DNA from: Pseudomonas vranovensis DSM 16006
GTDB lineage: Bacteria; Pseudomonadota; Gammaproteobacteria; Pseudomonadales; Pseudomonadaceae
Assembly: GCF_000425805.1 (NCBI RefSeq)
Contig: NZ_AUED01000001.1
Span: 682,001 to 746,000 of the forward strand
Direction: 5' to 3'
Length of the DNA stretch: 64,000 nucleotides
The translations under genes were made by a program, and so were the position numbers. The notes beneath the pieces were generated by a model. The model searched no databases, was not told where the DNA came from, and worked only from the letters and a program-made list of their open reading frames with translations. Positions 43,155 to 51,502 of this stretch are shown one piece after another. Numbering within the stretch: position 1 is the stretch's first letter; the number at the start of each line of letters is the position of its first letter.

Positions 43155-43247
43155 ATGCTCAATGTAGGTGGTAAATTGAACCGGCTGGCTTCAGGGCCAG
43201 ATAATTTTGGCTGGGCTCCTCTTGTTTGGGCTCATGCTGAAGACTAA
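43155..43247 (+). CDS. Putative 30-aa peptide (candidate precursor peptide)
   Basis: An ATG at 43155 with AAGGGAGA about 9 bases upstream opens a 30-codon frame ending TAA. The peptide begins MLNVGGKLNRLASG, continues PDNFGWAP and ends LVWAHAED. It has two Trp, one Phe, no Cys, Ser only once and an acidic C-terminus. It matches no peptide family I know. Support for being real: good ribosome site, a defined hairpin right after the stop, and position at the head of the M29-like gene and opposite a PheS-like enzyme. It could be a scaffold or precursor modified by those enzymes, or a leader peptide controlling downstream expression. Confidence 0.55.
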   Translation: MLNVGGKLNRLASGPDNFGWAPLVWAHAED

Positions 43248-43254
43248 AAGCGAG

Positions 43255-43286
43255 TGATGATAAAGAGGGCGACCTCTTTATCATCA
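43255..43286 (+). other. Perfect 14-bp intercistronic hairpin with GCGA loop
   Basis: Arms TGATGATAAAGAGG (43255-43268) and CCTCTTTATCATCA (43273-43286) pair perfectly around a GCGA (GNRA-type) tetraloop. It begins 7 bases after the peptide stop and ends 4 bases before AAGGAGG of the next gene. No U-run follows, so it is not a clean terminator. Such hairpins commonly stabilise the upstream message and lower downstream expression. Confidence 0.85.
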
Positions 43287-43301
43287 ATGCAAGGAGGTCG
43301 A

Positions 43302-44236
43302 ATGTCTTCCGTCAAAGGTATATTTGATTGGGTTGTGAAGGAGGAGGCAGTGATTGTTACTGACTCTGCTGAGTATGTTTCCCATTTGTTGGGGAGAGGT
43401 GTGCATGCCGAGAATATTCACGATATGGAAATTCTGCCGGCAAAAAGTATAGTGCTGTCGTTCTCCAAGGGAGCGTCAAAGCGTGCGTTTGAGATTGCAA
43501 AAATCTCTATCGAAAAGGAATGTATTTTTTGTGCTTTGCACGTATTTGAAAGCTCTCTAAGTCATGCGGATTATGCATTAAGTCTATTGGCTGGTAGTGA
43601 TTTTTATTCTTCACTTGAAAGCCAGAAAAAAATACTGGCTAAGCTTGATGTGGTGGACAGATTTCAAATTTTAGGACGGGGAGCGAAGGGGGAAATAATT
43701 CTTAGGCCTGGCGCTACTCCTTATGCAATGATCTTGGATGACGTCAAAAAAATTATATTCATTCAGTTGCTGAGTTCTTCGAGGTGCATTATGCGCACAT
43801 GAGCCCTCGAGAGCAGTGTCCGTTTAGTTTTACGGGGATGGTGGCTGTATCAGGAGTACTGACAGTCATTAGGAACGAACACTGGGAGAGGGCAGCGGAG
43901 CTGAAGGAAAGTCTTACGCACCTTGCGCAAGAAGTTGTTGAGTATGAGGCGGTTTTAGTAGTGATCAATAATGTAGTTGAATCTTTCTCTGTGGGTGGAA
44001 AGGAATACTCTCCTTTGCTGGCACTTGCTGCGGGCGATCGAGGGTTGGCGCTTACAGAGTTTGCGGTTGGTGTGAATAAAGAAATTTGCGATGTGATCGA
44101 CTACGGCGTCAATTCCCAGATGAATGAAGGTGTTGAAGGTATTCATGTGGCAATTGGCGACGGCTCCACGGGCTTTCACATCGATTTTCTGAGCCCGGCG
44201 GTGAAGGTCATTTTTGGGGGTGGGGAATCTGCTTAG
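43302..44236 (+). pseudogene. M29-metallopeptidase-like gene with internal frameshift
   Basis: Two overlapping frames, 43302-43802 and 43784-44236, look like one 311-residue protein. Shifting by -1 at the A7 tract (43746-43752) joins '..YAMILDDVKK' to 'NYIHSVAEFFEVHYAHMSP' without a stop. The 3' half resembles the end of thermophilic aminopeptidases (M29). Candidate metal ligands in the joined protein are Glu171, Glu253 (LTEFAVGVN), His282 (IHVAIGD) and His293/Asp295 (FHIDF). The Glu253-His282 spacing equals Glu316-His345 of the classic enzymes. Codon use is AT-rich, unlike the flanks. AAGGAGG precedes the ATG. It may be a pseudogene, a programmed or phase-variable frameshift, or an assembly error. 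Confidence 0.6.
43746..43752 (+). other. A7 tract where the M29-like frame breaks
   Basis: The sequence GACGTCAAAAAAATT places AAA AAA in frame, followed by another A. One extra A, or a -1 slip, restores a continuous frame. A hairpin (TCGAGG 43779-43784 with CCTCGA 43805-43810, inner GTGC/GCAC) lies about 27 bases downstream, further than usual for programmed frameshifting. Confidence 0.6.
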
Positions 44237-44428
44237 TACCTTTGGTTAGCGTCCATTCCCAGTATTGGTAAACGCCCTCGTGAGCAGAGGGCTCCACTAC
44301 GTTTGGCACCGCTGACCTTTCCCTTCCCACCACCGAAAACCCCGTGCGTTTCGCCAAAGCTTGAGTACAATCATCGGTTTTCCCCCGGGCCTGCTCAGTG
44401 CCTGGTTTCAAGGGTTGTGGAAGGCCTC

Positions 44429-46513
44429 ATGCTGATCGGTAGTTACTCTTCTTCGCTGGTGTTGATTTCCCTTTGCGTGGCCATTCTTGCCTCTTATACC
44501 GCACTCGACCTGGCGGGTCGGATTGCCACCGCCAAGGGCCGTGCGGTGTACCTGTGGATGACCGGCGGGGCGCTGGCGATGGGCGTGGGGATCTGGTCGA
44601 TGCACTTTATCGGCATGCTCGCATTCAACCTGCCGATCCAGCTGGGTTATGACCTGGCACTGACCTTGTTGTCGTTGCTCATCGCCGGCCTTTCTTCTGG
44701 CTTTGCCTTGTGGCTGGTCAGCCAGCCAAGCCTGCCCTGGCTGCAACTGGCGCTCGGCTCGCTGGTGATGGGGGCCGGCATCAGCAGCATGCATTACACC
44801 GGGATGGCGGCGCTGCTGATGCAACCCGGTATCGACTACGACCCGCAACTGTTTGCGCTGTCGCTGGTGATTGCGGTGGGGGCGTCGGCAGCGGCGTTGT
44901 GGATAGCCTTCCGGCTGCGCCAGCAAACCCGCTATGTGCGGCAGATCCGTGGTGCTGCTGCGGTGGTGATGGGGGTGGCGATTGTCGGGATGCACTATAC
45001 CGGCATGGCGGCGGCGAATTTCCCCGAAGGCAGTTTCTGTGGTGCGGTGGGCAGCGGCCTGAGTGGTGATGGCCTGGATTACCTGGTGCTGATTACCACC
45101 CTGTCGGTGCTGGCGGTGGCGCTGCTGACATCGGTGCTCGATGCACGCCTGGAAGCACGTACGGCAGCGTTGGCGCAATCGTTGACCCTGGCCAACCAGG
45201 AGCTGACCCAACTGGCCCTGCATGACACCCTGACCGGCTTGCCCAACCGCACGTTGCTGGCCGATCGCATCGAGCAGGCCATCAGCAAGGTGACAGAGCA
45301 GGGCGGTTACTTTGCAATGATGTTCATCGACCTGGATGGCTTCAAGCCGGTCAACGATGCCTTCGGTCACCACATGGGCGACCTGTTGCTCAAGGAAGTA
45401 GCGATGCGCTTGCGCGGTCACCTGCACAGCCAGGACACCCTGGCCCGCATCGGTGGCGATGAGTTCGTGCTGCTGGTGGAGTTGCAGGAGCCGGACGACG
45501 CCGTAGGGGTCGCGGCCAAACAGGTCAACCTGATTTCCCGTGCGTTTCGCGTGGCCGAGCAGAACCTGCAGATTTCGGCGAGTATCGGCATTGTCCTGTA
45601 CCCGGGCAACGGCACCGACCAGCATGAGCTGTTGCGCAATGCCGATGCGGCGATGTACCACGCCAAAAGCGCGGGCAAGAATGGCTACAGCTTCTTTGAT
45701 GTGTCGATGAACAGCAACGCGCGCCTGCAACTGCAATTGCTCCAGGACTTGCGCATGGCGTTGGAGCAGGGCCAGTTCCGCCTCTATTACCAACCCAAGT
45801 TCGATGCCCAGAACTGTCTGCCGATTGGTGCCGAGGCATTGTTGCGCTGGGAGCATCCCCAGCATGGTTTGCTGTTGCCGGATCGCTTCATCGTCCTGGC
45901 AGAAAAGACCGGCTTGATCATCCCCATCGGTGAATGGGTGCTCGACGAAGCCTGCCGGCAGATGCGCGCCTGGATCGACCAGGGGCATGCCGACTGGCGT
46001 ATCGCGGTCAACCTGTCGGCCATCCAGTTCTGTCATGCCGGATTGGTGGAAAGCGTGGCGCGGGTCTTGGCGCGGCATCAGTTGCCGGCCAACAGCCTGA
46101 CTCTGGAAATCACAGAAACCACAGCCATGCGCGATGCCGATGCCAGTATGGCGGTGTTGCAGCAGCTGTCGGACATGGGGGTGGACCTGTCGATCGACGA
46201 CTTCGGCACCGGCTACTCGAGCCTGATGTACCTCAAGCGCTTGCCGGCCAACGAATTGAAGATCGACCGCGGCTTTGTGCGCGATCTCGAGCAGGACAGC
46301 GACGATGCCGCCATTGTTTCGGCGATTGTCGCCCTGGGGCAGGCGCTGGGCCTGCGGATTGTCGCCGAGGGCGTGGAAACCGACCGTCAGCAGAACTTCC
46401 TGACCCGCCTTGGTTGCGACTCATTGCAGGGCTATCTGCTCGGCCAGCCCATGCCGGCCGAGCGCTTCATCGTCGATATCGAGCGTACGCGCAAAGCGAT
46501 GGCGGTGAGCTGA
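44429..46513 (+). CDS. MHYT-GGDEF-EAL cyclic-di-GMP protein
   Basis: A 694-residue membrane protein. Seven-TM MHYT sensor (about 1-240) with the three motifs WSMHFIGM, SMHYTGM and GMHYTGM, thought to bind a metal and sense a diatomic gas; a GGDEF domain (about 265-430, intact IGGDEF) and an EAL domain (about 445-690, EALLRWEHP, 'DDFGTGYSSL'). Both catalytic motifs look intact, so it could make and break c-di-GMP. The start at 44429 follows GGAAGG; the frame upstream has no membrane signal. It ends 4 bases from the convergent DUF1652 gene. Confidence 0.94.
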   Translation: MLIGSYSSSLVLISLCVAILASYTALDLAGRIATAKGRAVYLWMTGGALAMGVGIWSMHFIGMLAFNLPIQLGYDLALTLLSLLIAGLSSGFALWLVSQPSLPWLQLALGSLVMGAGISSMHYTGMAALLMQPGIDYDPQLFALSLVIAVGASAAALWIAFRLRQQTRYVRQIRGAAAVVMGVAIVGMHYTGMAAANFPEGSFCGAVGSGLSGDGLDYLVLITTLSVLAVALLTSVLDARLEARTAALAQSLTLANQELTQLALHDTLTGLPNRTLLADRIEQAISKVTEQGGYFAMMFIDLDGFKPVNDAFGHHMGDLLLKEVAMRLRGHLHSQDTLARIGGDEFVLLVELQEPDDAVGVAAKQVNLISRAFRVAEQNLQISASIGIVLYPGNGTDQHELLRNADAAMYHAKSAGKNGYSFFDVSMNSNARLQLQLLQDLRMALEQGQFRLYYQPKFDAQNCLPIGAEALLRWEHPQHGLLLPDRFIVLAEKTGLIIPIGEWVLDEACRQMRAWIDQGHADWRIAVNLSAIQFCHAGLVESVARVLARHQLPANSLTLEITETTAMRDADASMAVLQQLSDMGVDLSIDDFGTGYSSLMYLKRLPANELKIDRGFVRDLEQDSDDAAIVSAIVALGQALGLRIVAEGVETDRQQNFLTRLGCDSLQGYLLGQPMPAERFIVDIERTRKAMAVS

Positions 46514-46517
46514 TCGC

Positions 46518-46778
46518 TCAGCCGACCGCACGCAGGTTGCAGGAAGGCTCGAAGGCATCGAGTTCGGCTTCGACCGCCTCGATGATGCGTTCGACATCGG
46601 CGGCCGGCATGACGGTGGCACACGGGATGCCGGCAATGGCTAGCAGCGTTTCGCCGGTGGCGCGGTCGAACAGGCGGGCGACCATGCTGCGCGGGGCGTC
46701 CATGCTGGCCTCGAAACCCAGCGGGTGAAAATGCCAGCGCATTACCTGGCAAGCGTTGGGAAAGGTAAGCTTGTTCAT
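46518..46778 (-). CDS. DUF1652 family protein
   Basis: An 86-residue protein (MNKLTFPNACQVMRWHFHPLGFEASMDA..., then 'SMVARLFDRATGETLLAIAGIP' and a C-terminal helix with DVERIIEAVEAELDAF). This matches the small Pseudomonas DUF1652 family, whose function is unknown. GGAGG is present upstream of the start. Single gene. Confidence 0.8.
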   Translation of the reverse strand: MNKLTFPNACQVMRWHFHPLGFEASMDAPRSMVARLFDRATGETLLAIAGIPCATVMPAADVERIIEAVEAELDAFEPSCNLRAVG

Positions 46779-47110
46779 GCCGGCCTCCTTGTAGGGTGAA
46801 CAACAGGGTGATCGGGTCGAGGTGGCTGCAGGCCATGGGACCTTGCGAGAATCCTAAACATAGCACTGCTGAGGTCAGTGTCTGCCCGCGCAAGTGACGG
46901 TTTTGCGATTCTTTGAACCAGGTCTCGGTCAGGGTGCTGCCGGCCTGGATCAACCGTCCGCAACGGCAAACGTTTGCCGGCAAAGTTTCCCCCCGTAGGC
47001 GCTGGCTGTTCTGCTATTTTTACCGGCAGTCGGCTGGGATGCTTGCCTGGGAGACTTTCAGACAAACGGCCAGAACAACGGCGCGCCAGGTTCAGTCAAG
47101 GAGACCCGCC

Positions 47111-48367
47111 ATGCGTTATTCCGCGCTCACCCATCGTATCGCCGGTGACGGCGCTGCTGCCTGGAACATCCACTACCGCGCGGTCGAGTTGCAAAGCCAG
47201 GGGCGGGAGATTTTTCTGTTGTCGATTGGCGACCCGGATTTCGATACTCCGCAGCCGATTGTCCAAGCCGCCATCGACAGCCTGCGTGCCGGCCATACCC
47301 ATTACGCCGATGTGCGCGGCAGCCTGGGGCTGCGCCAGGCCATCGCCAGCCACCAGGCCCGCCATAGCGGGCAGCCGGTCGAACCGCAGAACGTGGTGGT
47401 ACTGGCGGGGGCCCAATGTGCGCTGTACGGCGTGGCGCAGTGCCTGTTCGATCCGGGCGACGAAGTGATTGTGGCCGAACCGATGTACGTCACCTACGAG
47501 GCGGTGTTCGGCGCCTGTGGTGCTCGGGTGGTACCGGTGGCGGTCAAGCCCGAGCAGGGCTTTCGGGTAGACCCTGCCGATGTCGCCGCACGGGTCACGC
47601 CGCGCACCCGCGCGCTGTTGTTCAACAGCCCGCATAACCCAACGGGCGCCAGCCTGCCTCGGTCCACCTGGGAGCACTTGGCACAGATCTGTATCGACCA
47701 CGACCTGTGGTTGATCAGCGATGAGGTCTACAGCGAACTGCTCTACGAGGGGCAGCACTTCAGCCCCGCCAGCCTGCCGGGCATGGCCGAACGCACGGCG
47801 ACCATCAATAGCCTTTCCAAGTCCCACGCCATGTCGGGCTGGCGGGTCGGTTGGGTGATCGGGCCCCAGGTGCTGGGCGAACACTTGAGCAACCTGGCGC
47901 TGTGCATGCTGTATGGGCTGCCGGACTTTATCCAGAATGCGGCCCAGTTGGCGCTGGAGCAGGACCTGCCCGAGGTGCGGCAGATGCGCGACATCTACCG
48001 CGAGCGCCGCGACCGGGTCTGTGCAAGCTTGGCCGATTGCCCTGGCGTGGGGGTACACACGCCTGACGGTGGCATGTTCGTGATGATCGATATCCGTGAA
48101 ACGGGCCTGGGCGCCCAGGCGTTCGCCGAGCGCCTGCTGGAGGACCATGGGGTATCAGTGCTGGCCGGCGATGCCTTTGGGCCCAGTGCTGCCGGGCACC
48201 TGCGCCTTGGCCTGGTGCTCGACAGCGAGCGCCTGGAGCAAGCCTGCCGTCGCATCGCCCAGTGCGCCATGCAAGCACTGGAAGGTCGGGCTTCAGTTGA
48301 GCAAGGCAGCTGCCATGTTGATGGTAAAGCCCAGTATCGCAGTGTTGAACACAAAGCCTACCAGTGA
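47111..48367 (+). CDS. aruH: Arginine:pyruvate transaminase AruH-like
   Basis: A 418-residue class I/II PLP aminotransferase. The N-terminus '[18 protein letters not shown]' and the core '[18 protein letters not shown]' and '[15 protein letters not shown]' (Schiff-base Lys in SLSK) are very close to what I recall of P. aeruginosa AruH, which moves the amino group of L-arginine to pyruvate. The partner aruI is not in the window. The C-terminus runs about 25-30 residues beyond the usual end, into the 3' end of the convergent DUF1345 gene (75-base overlap). AAGGAG precedes the ATG. Confidence 0.88.
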   Translation: MRYSALTHRIAGDGAAAWNIHYRAVELQSQGREIFLLSIGDPDFDTPQPIVQAAIDSLRAGHTHYADVRGSLGLRQAIASHQARHSGQPVEPQNVVVLAGAQCALYGVAQCLFDPGDEVIVAEPMYVTYEAVFGACGARVVPVAVKPEQGFRVDPADVAARVTPRTRALLFNSPHNPTGASLPRSTWEHLAQICIDHDLWLISDEVYSELLYEGQHFSPASLPGMAERTATINSLSKSHAMSGWRVGWVIGPQVLGEHLSNLALCMLYGLPDFIQNAAQLALEQDLPEVRQMRDIYRERRDRVCASLADCPGVGVHTPDGGMFVMIDIRETGLGAQAFAERLLEDHGVSVLAGDAFGPSAAGHLRLGLVLDSERLEQACRRIAQCAMQALEGRASVEQGSCHVDGKAQYRSVEHKAYQ

Positions 48368-48940
48368 GTGGGCCAGCACCACCCGACGCATCTCGCGCCC
48401 GGCAACCCCCACATCCGAGGTTTGCACCGCCACGCTCAAGGTGAATGAAAAATAGTGGAAATCCCAGTAGTCGGGGTGGCGTTCACCGTCGCTGAAGCGC
48501 AGTAACGGCGCGTGCGCGGTGGCGGTGTAGAACAGATGGGCGTAGTGCAGGCTGAAGATGGTGCCGATCAACAACCAGGAACCGGCCACGGTGAGGCCGG
48601 TGAAGGCGTAGTGCGCCAGGGTGGGGCCGTCGTTCAGTTTGGCGCCGGCCACCAGTTGCAAGGTTACCGCCGCCAGGCTCGCTATCGCGGCAATGCTGAC
48701 AGTAAACAGAACCAGGCCAGCGTTCTCGTCCTCGATGCTGGCAACTTCGCGTACCTTGTCGGGATTGGCAGTCAGGCTCAGCCACAGGATCAGCAGCACG
48801 TAGAGCCAGACGCCGAGGTTCCAGCCAACCAGTACATGTTCGATCCAGTCGTTTGCCGGAATCAGCCAGCCGCCCAGTACACCGGCGAGGGCAGCGAGCG
48901 TCAGGCGTGGGTGGCTGCGGGACAGGCGGTGAAATGCCAT
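48293..48940 (-). CDS. DUF1345 family membrane protein
   Basis: A 215-residue protein with about five TM helices: [20 protein letters not shown], '[16 protein letters not shown]', '[21 protein letters not shown]', '[17 protein letters not shown]' and a C-terminal helix. The '[21 protein letters not shown]' block is the family signature. Function unknown; the motif resembles a two-pore channel selectivity region, a loose comparison. It lies 56 bases downstream of nnrS on the same strand and may be in the same operon. The much longer upstream frame is not coding. Confidence 0.85.
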   Translation of the reverse strand: MAFHRLSRSHPRLTLAALAGVLGGWLIPANDWIEHVLVGWNLGVWLYVLLILWLSLTANPDKVREVASIEDENAGLVLFTVSIAAIASLAAVTLQLVAGAKLNDGPTLAHYAFTGLTVAGSWLLIGTIFSLHYAHLFYTATAHAPLLRFSDGERHPDYWDFHYFSFTLSVAVQTSDVGVAGREMRRVVLAHSLVGFVFNTAILGFTINMAAALLN

Positions 48941-48996
48941 GGGGCCTCTGCGCGAAGGGACTCTGGCAACTGTAGCCCATCTGACTGCGCCCGGGC

Positions 48997-50163
48997 TCAA
49001 CCCGGTTGGCCATCGACCCGAGCCGCCCAGAGGATCGGCGCGTAATGGCGCACGAACAGTGCAAATGCCAGCACCCAGCACAGTGCCGACAGGCCCAGCC
49101 CCCAATGGCTGAAGGGCACCACGCCGATCCGCAGTACTGCCGCCAGTTGCACCAGGACAAAAGCGCCAACAATCGCCGCGGGCACCTGCAGCGGCCTGCC
49201 GGTATGGCCCAGGCTCACCCGTGCCATCATCGCCACGATCATCGCGCTCATGGCGCCGACACTCAGGGCATGGCTGGCCAGGCTCTGGTTCAGGCCCAGC
49301 TCCAGGTGCCATGCCGCCATCCCCAGGCTTGCCAACAGTAACCACAGGTAGGCCAGGTGCAGTGACCACAGCAAGGGCACCTTGCGCACCCCCGGTGTGT
49401 ACCAGCGCCACAGCCGCAGCCCATGCAAGAGACACAGCAACAGGAATGCACCAGCCATCGGCAGCGACGGCGCATCACTCAGGCCTGCTGCCGTCAGTAC
49501 CGCCACGCCAAGGCTGCTGGCCAGTGTCAGGCGCTCAAGCCAGGCTTTCCCCGCCGGCTGTGCAGCAAGACCAAGCCCGCGCTGGGTGAAAAACGGAATG
49601 ACCCGCCCGCCAAGCACGGTCATCAACGCCCCGATCAACCACAGCCCGGCCAGCGCGCCGCGCCGTTGCAGTGCCTCATCAGCCTGCAGCAGCCCGCCCA
49701 GGGCCATCCACTGGCAGCCGGCAATCAGTAACACCATGACGACAATCGGGTAGTTGTTGCGCAGCTTGCGGCGGATTATCGGCCTGGCGAGTGCAAGCGC
49801 AACCAGTGGTAGAAACACTGCTTGCAACAGCACCAGGGCGGGCAGGGGCAGGGGGCTGAACCAGGCCAGGCGACCCAGCAGCCAAAGCAGCACCAGGGCC
49901 AGCAGCGGGCGGCCCTTGAGCCCCGGCAGGCCGCTCCAGTTCTGCACCGCCGTCAGCAGGAAGCCGGCAATGATCGCCGCGCCAAAGCCGAACAGCATCT
50001 CGTGCCGATGCCAGGCCAGCATGCCGCCGGTGGGTTCAGGGTTGATCGCCCCCGCCAGCCACAGCGCCCAGAGCAAGATCGCCAGCAAGGCGAAAGCGCT
50101 GCCCGCCAGAAAGAACGGGCGAAAGCCCAGTCGCCAGAGTGGCAGTTGTTCAAGCCAACGCAT
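48997..50163 (-). CDS. NnrS family nitric-oxide-stress membrane protein
   Basis: A 388-residue protein with about 12 TM helices. Family features: '[16 protein letters not shown]', '[28 protein letters not shown]' (conserved His/Glu, haem/copper-related) and '[14 protein letters not shown]'. NnrS proteins protect against nitric oxide and iron-nitrosyl damage. It overlaps the PpyR-like gene by 14 bases. Three NorR-like sites upstream of the operon fit NO control. Confidence 0.92.
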   Translation of the reverse strand: MRWLEQLPLWRLGFRPFFLAGSAFALLAILLWALWLAGAINPEPTGGMLAWHRHEMLFGFGAAIIAGFLLTAVQNWSGLPGLKGRPLLALVLLWLLGRLAWFSPLPLPALVLLQAVFLPLVALALARPIIRRKLRNNYPIVVMVLLIAGCQWMALGGLLQADEALQRRGALAGLWLIGALMTVLGGRVIPFFTQRGLGLAAQPAGKAWLERLTLASSLGVAVLTAAGLSDAPSLPMAGAFLLLCLLHGLRLWRWYTPGVRKVPLLWSLHLAYLWLLLASLGMAAWHLELGLNQSLASHALSVGAMSAMIVAMMARVSLGHTGRPLQVPAAIVGAFVLVQLAAVLRIGVVPFSHWGLGLSALCWVLAFALFVRHYAPILWAARVDGQPG

Positions 50164-50398
50164 GAGGGCACTCCTTGTGCAGTTGATGGTGCGCGACCAG
50201 GCGTAATATGTAACCCACCTTGAGCAGGGTCGGCCCGAGGATCACCAGGCTATGGCCCAGTACCTGGGTGGCGATGGTCAGGTGTGCCTGCCAGCCGTAG
50301 GCAAGCAACAGACCAACGGTCAACAGGGCAAGCCCGCCCGATAGCAGGTAGCTAGATACCAGCAACAGGTGACGGGAATGACTGAACAGGGTGGCCAT
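50150..50398 (-). CDS. ppyR: PpyR-like small membrane regulator
   Basis: An 82-residue protein (MATLFSHSRHLLLVSSYLLSGGLALLTVGLLLAYGW ... KVGYILRLVAHHQLH) with two TM helices and a basic tail. It matches my recollection of Pseudomonas PpyR, encoded beside an nnrS-like gene and described as a membrane regulator of psl and pyoverdine genes. The start at 50398 has GAGGG nine bases upstream. First gene of the NO-responsive-looking operon. Confidence 0.75.
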   Translation of the reverse strand: MATLFSHSRHLLLVSSYLLSGGLALLTVGLLLAYGWQAHLTIATQVLGHSLVILGPTLLKVGYILRLVAHHQLHKECPHALA

Positions 50399-50440
50399 GA
50401 TTTTGCCCTCAATCGATTCTGGTAGGACTGATGAGGTACT

Positions 50441-50456
50441 ATCACGAAACGTGCCA
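50441..50456 (-). promoter_or_regulatory. Sigma-54 -24/-12 candidate before ppyR
   Basis: On the minus strand TGGCAC (50451-50456), five bases, then GTGAT (50441-50445). The -24 element is perfect; the -12 differs from TTGCW at two positions. It lies 43 bases upstream of the ppyR start and about 43 bases from the first NorR-like site, the right geometry for an enhancer-driven promoter. Confidence 0.4.
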
Positions 50457-50498
50457 GGTATAAACCTCTTGTCTATCAAGGGCCTGCTCATGATGTGG

Positions 50499-50553
50499 GT
50501 CATATTGACCCTGGTTGATTCGAGTCAGAATGACCTGATGCAGTCATTCTGAC
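50499..50553 (-). promoter_or_regulatory. Three NorR-like binding sites
   Basis: GTCATATTGAC (50499-50509), GTCAGAATGAC (50524-50534) and GTCATTCTGAC (50543-50553) all fit GTCA-N3-TGAC. They contain the GT-N7-AC core recognised by the NO sensor NorR; the first also fits GGT-N7-ACC. Three sites upstream of a sigma-54 promoter is the arrangement known for E. coli norVW. No norR gene is in the window. Confidence 0.65.
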
Positions 50554-50555
50554 TC
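50522..50555. repeat. 34-bp inverted repeat (13-8-13), loxP-like geometry
   Basis: GAGTCAGAATGAC (50522-50534) and GTCATTCTGACTC (50543-50555) are perfect inverted repeats around CTGATGCA. It ends 20 bases before the recombinase start codon. The same DNA contains two of the NorR-like sites, so its symmetry may come from regulator binding alone. Confidence 0.6.
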
Positions 50556-50575
50556 AGCTCTACAGGATTTCCGGT

Positions 50576-51490
50576 TTGTCCGATTCACTGCACAATCCCT
50601 TGCTGCAATACCTCGCGCGTTTGGCGCCTTCCAGCCAGCTGACCATGAAGTACATCCTCCAGGATGCCGCCGACCGGCTGGGCTTCGAGGATTGCGACAT
50701 CGCCGAGGTGCCCTGGCACCAGCTCGAACCGGGTCATGTCACGGCCTTGGTCGCTGCCTTGCGGGCCGACGGCTATGCACCCAACACCTCGTCGCTGTAC
50801 GTCAACGCCGTGCGCGGCGTGATGAACGAAGCCTGGCGCCTGGGCCTGATCGACCAGGAACAGCTGTTGCGAATTCGCACGGTCAAGCCGACCCAGGGCA
50901 CACGACTGCCAACCGGACGCAACCTCAAGCGCAGCCTGATCCGCGAGCTGATGGATGCATGCGCCGCCGACCCCCGGCCGCAGGGATTGCGTGATGCCGC
51001 AGTGATCGCCTTGCTCTATGGCACCGGCATGCGCAAATCCGAGTCGGTCAACCTGAGCCTGGCCCAGGTCGATTTCAACGAGCGCAGCCTGCAGGTGCTG
51101 GGCAAGGGCAACAAGCAACTGATCAAGTACGCGCCCACCTGGGCCTTCGACAAGCTGAATGCCTGGTTGGCTTTTCGTCGCGAACACCTGCCAGAGGGCC
51201 AGGCAGACGACGACTTCCTGTTCAATCGAATTCGTCGCGGCAGCCACATTACCCGCGAGCGCATTACCAAGCATGCGATCTACTACATTGCCCGCCAGCG
51301 CGGCACCCAGGTGGGGGTCAAGATCATGCCCCATGATTTTCGCCGTTCGTTCATCACTCGGGTGATCGAGGAGCACGACCTGTCGATTGCCCAGAAGCTG
51401 GCACACCACACCAACATCCAGACCACCGCCAACTATGACATGCGTGATGACAACGAACGGCGTCGCGCCGTGGACCGCTACGACTACTAG
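50576..51490 (+). CDS. Tyrosine recombinase/integrase (XerC/D-like size)
   Basis: A 304-residue protein with an N-terminal SAM-like core-binding domain and a C-terminal catalytic domain. The catalytic set is complete: Arg153 (GTGMRKSE), Lys177 (LGKGNK), His253 and Arg256 (HDFRRSF), His277 (LAHHTN) and nucleophile Tyr287 (TTANYDMRD). It starts at TTG 50576 (AGGA nearby). It is not obviously XerC or XerD, and no phage genes or att repeats flank it, so it looks like a domesticated or orphan recombinase. A 13-8-13 palindrome lies just upstream. Confidence 0.9.
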   Translation: MSDSLHNPLLQYLARLAPSSQLTMKYILQDAADRLGFEDCDIAEVPWHQLEPGHVTALVAALRADGYAPNTSSLYVNAVRGVMNEAWRLGLIDQEQLLRIRTVKPTQGTRLPTGRNLKRSLIRELMDACAADPRPQGLRDAAVIALLYGTGMRKSESVNLSLAQVDFNERSLQVLGKGNKQLIKYAPTWAFDKLNAWLAFRREHLPEGQADDDFLFNRIRRGSHITRERITKHAIYYIARQRGTQVGVKIMPHDFRRSFITRVIEEHDLSIAQKLAHHTNIQTTANYDMRDDNERRRAVDRYDY

Positions 51491-51502
51491 CGGCCTGCGG
51501 GT

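Noticed and set aside
44274..44292. GCCCTC/GAGGGC hairpin before the GGDEF-EAL gene
   Set aside because: Six-bp stem with a 7-base loop and no T-run; could be chance in GC-rich DNA.
50576..51490. Prophage or integrative element around the recombinase
   Set aside because: Flanks are ordinary chromosomal genes; no phage genes, tRNA target or long direct repeats were seen.
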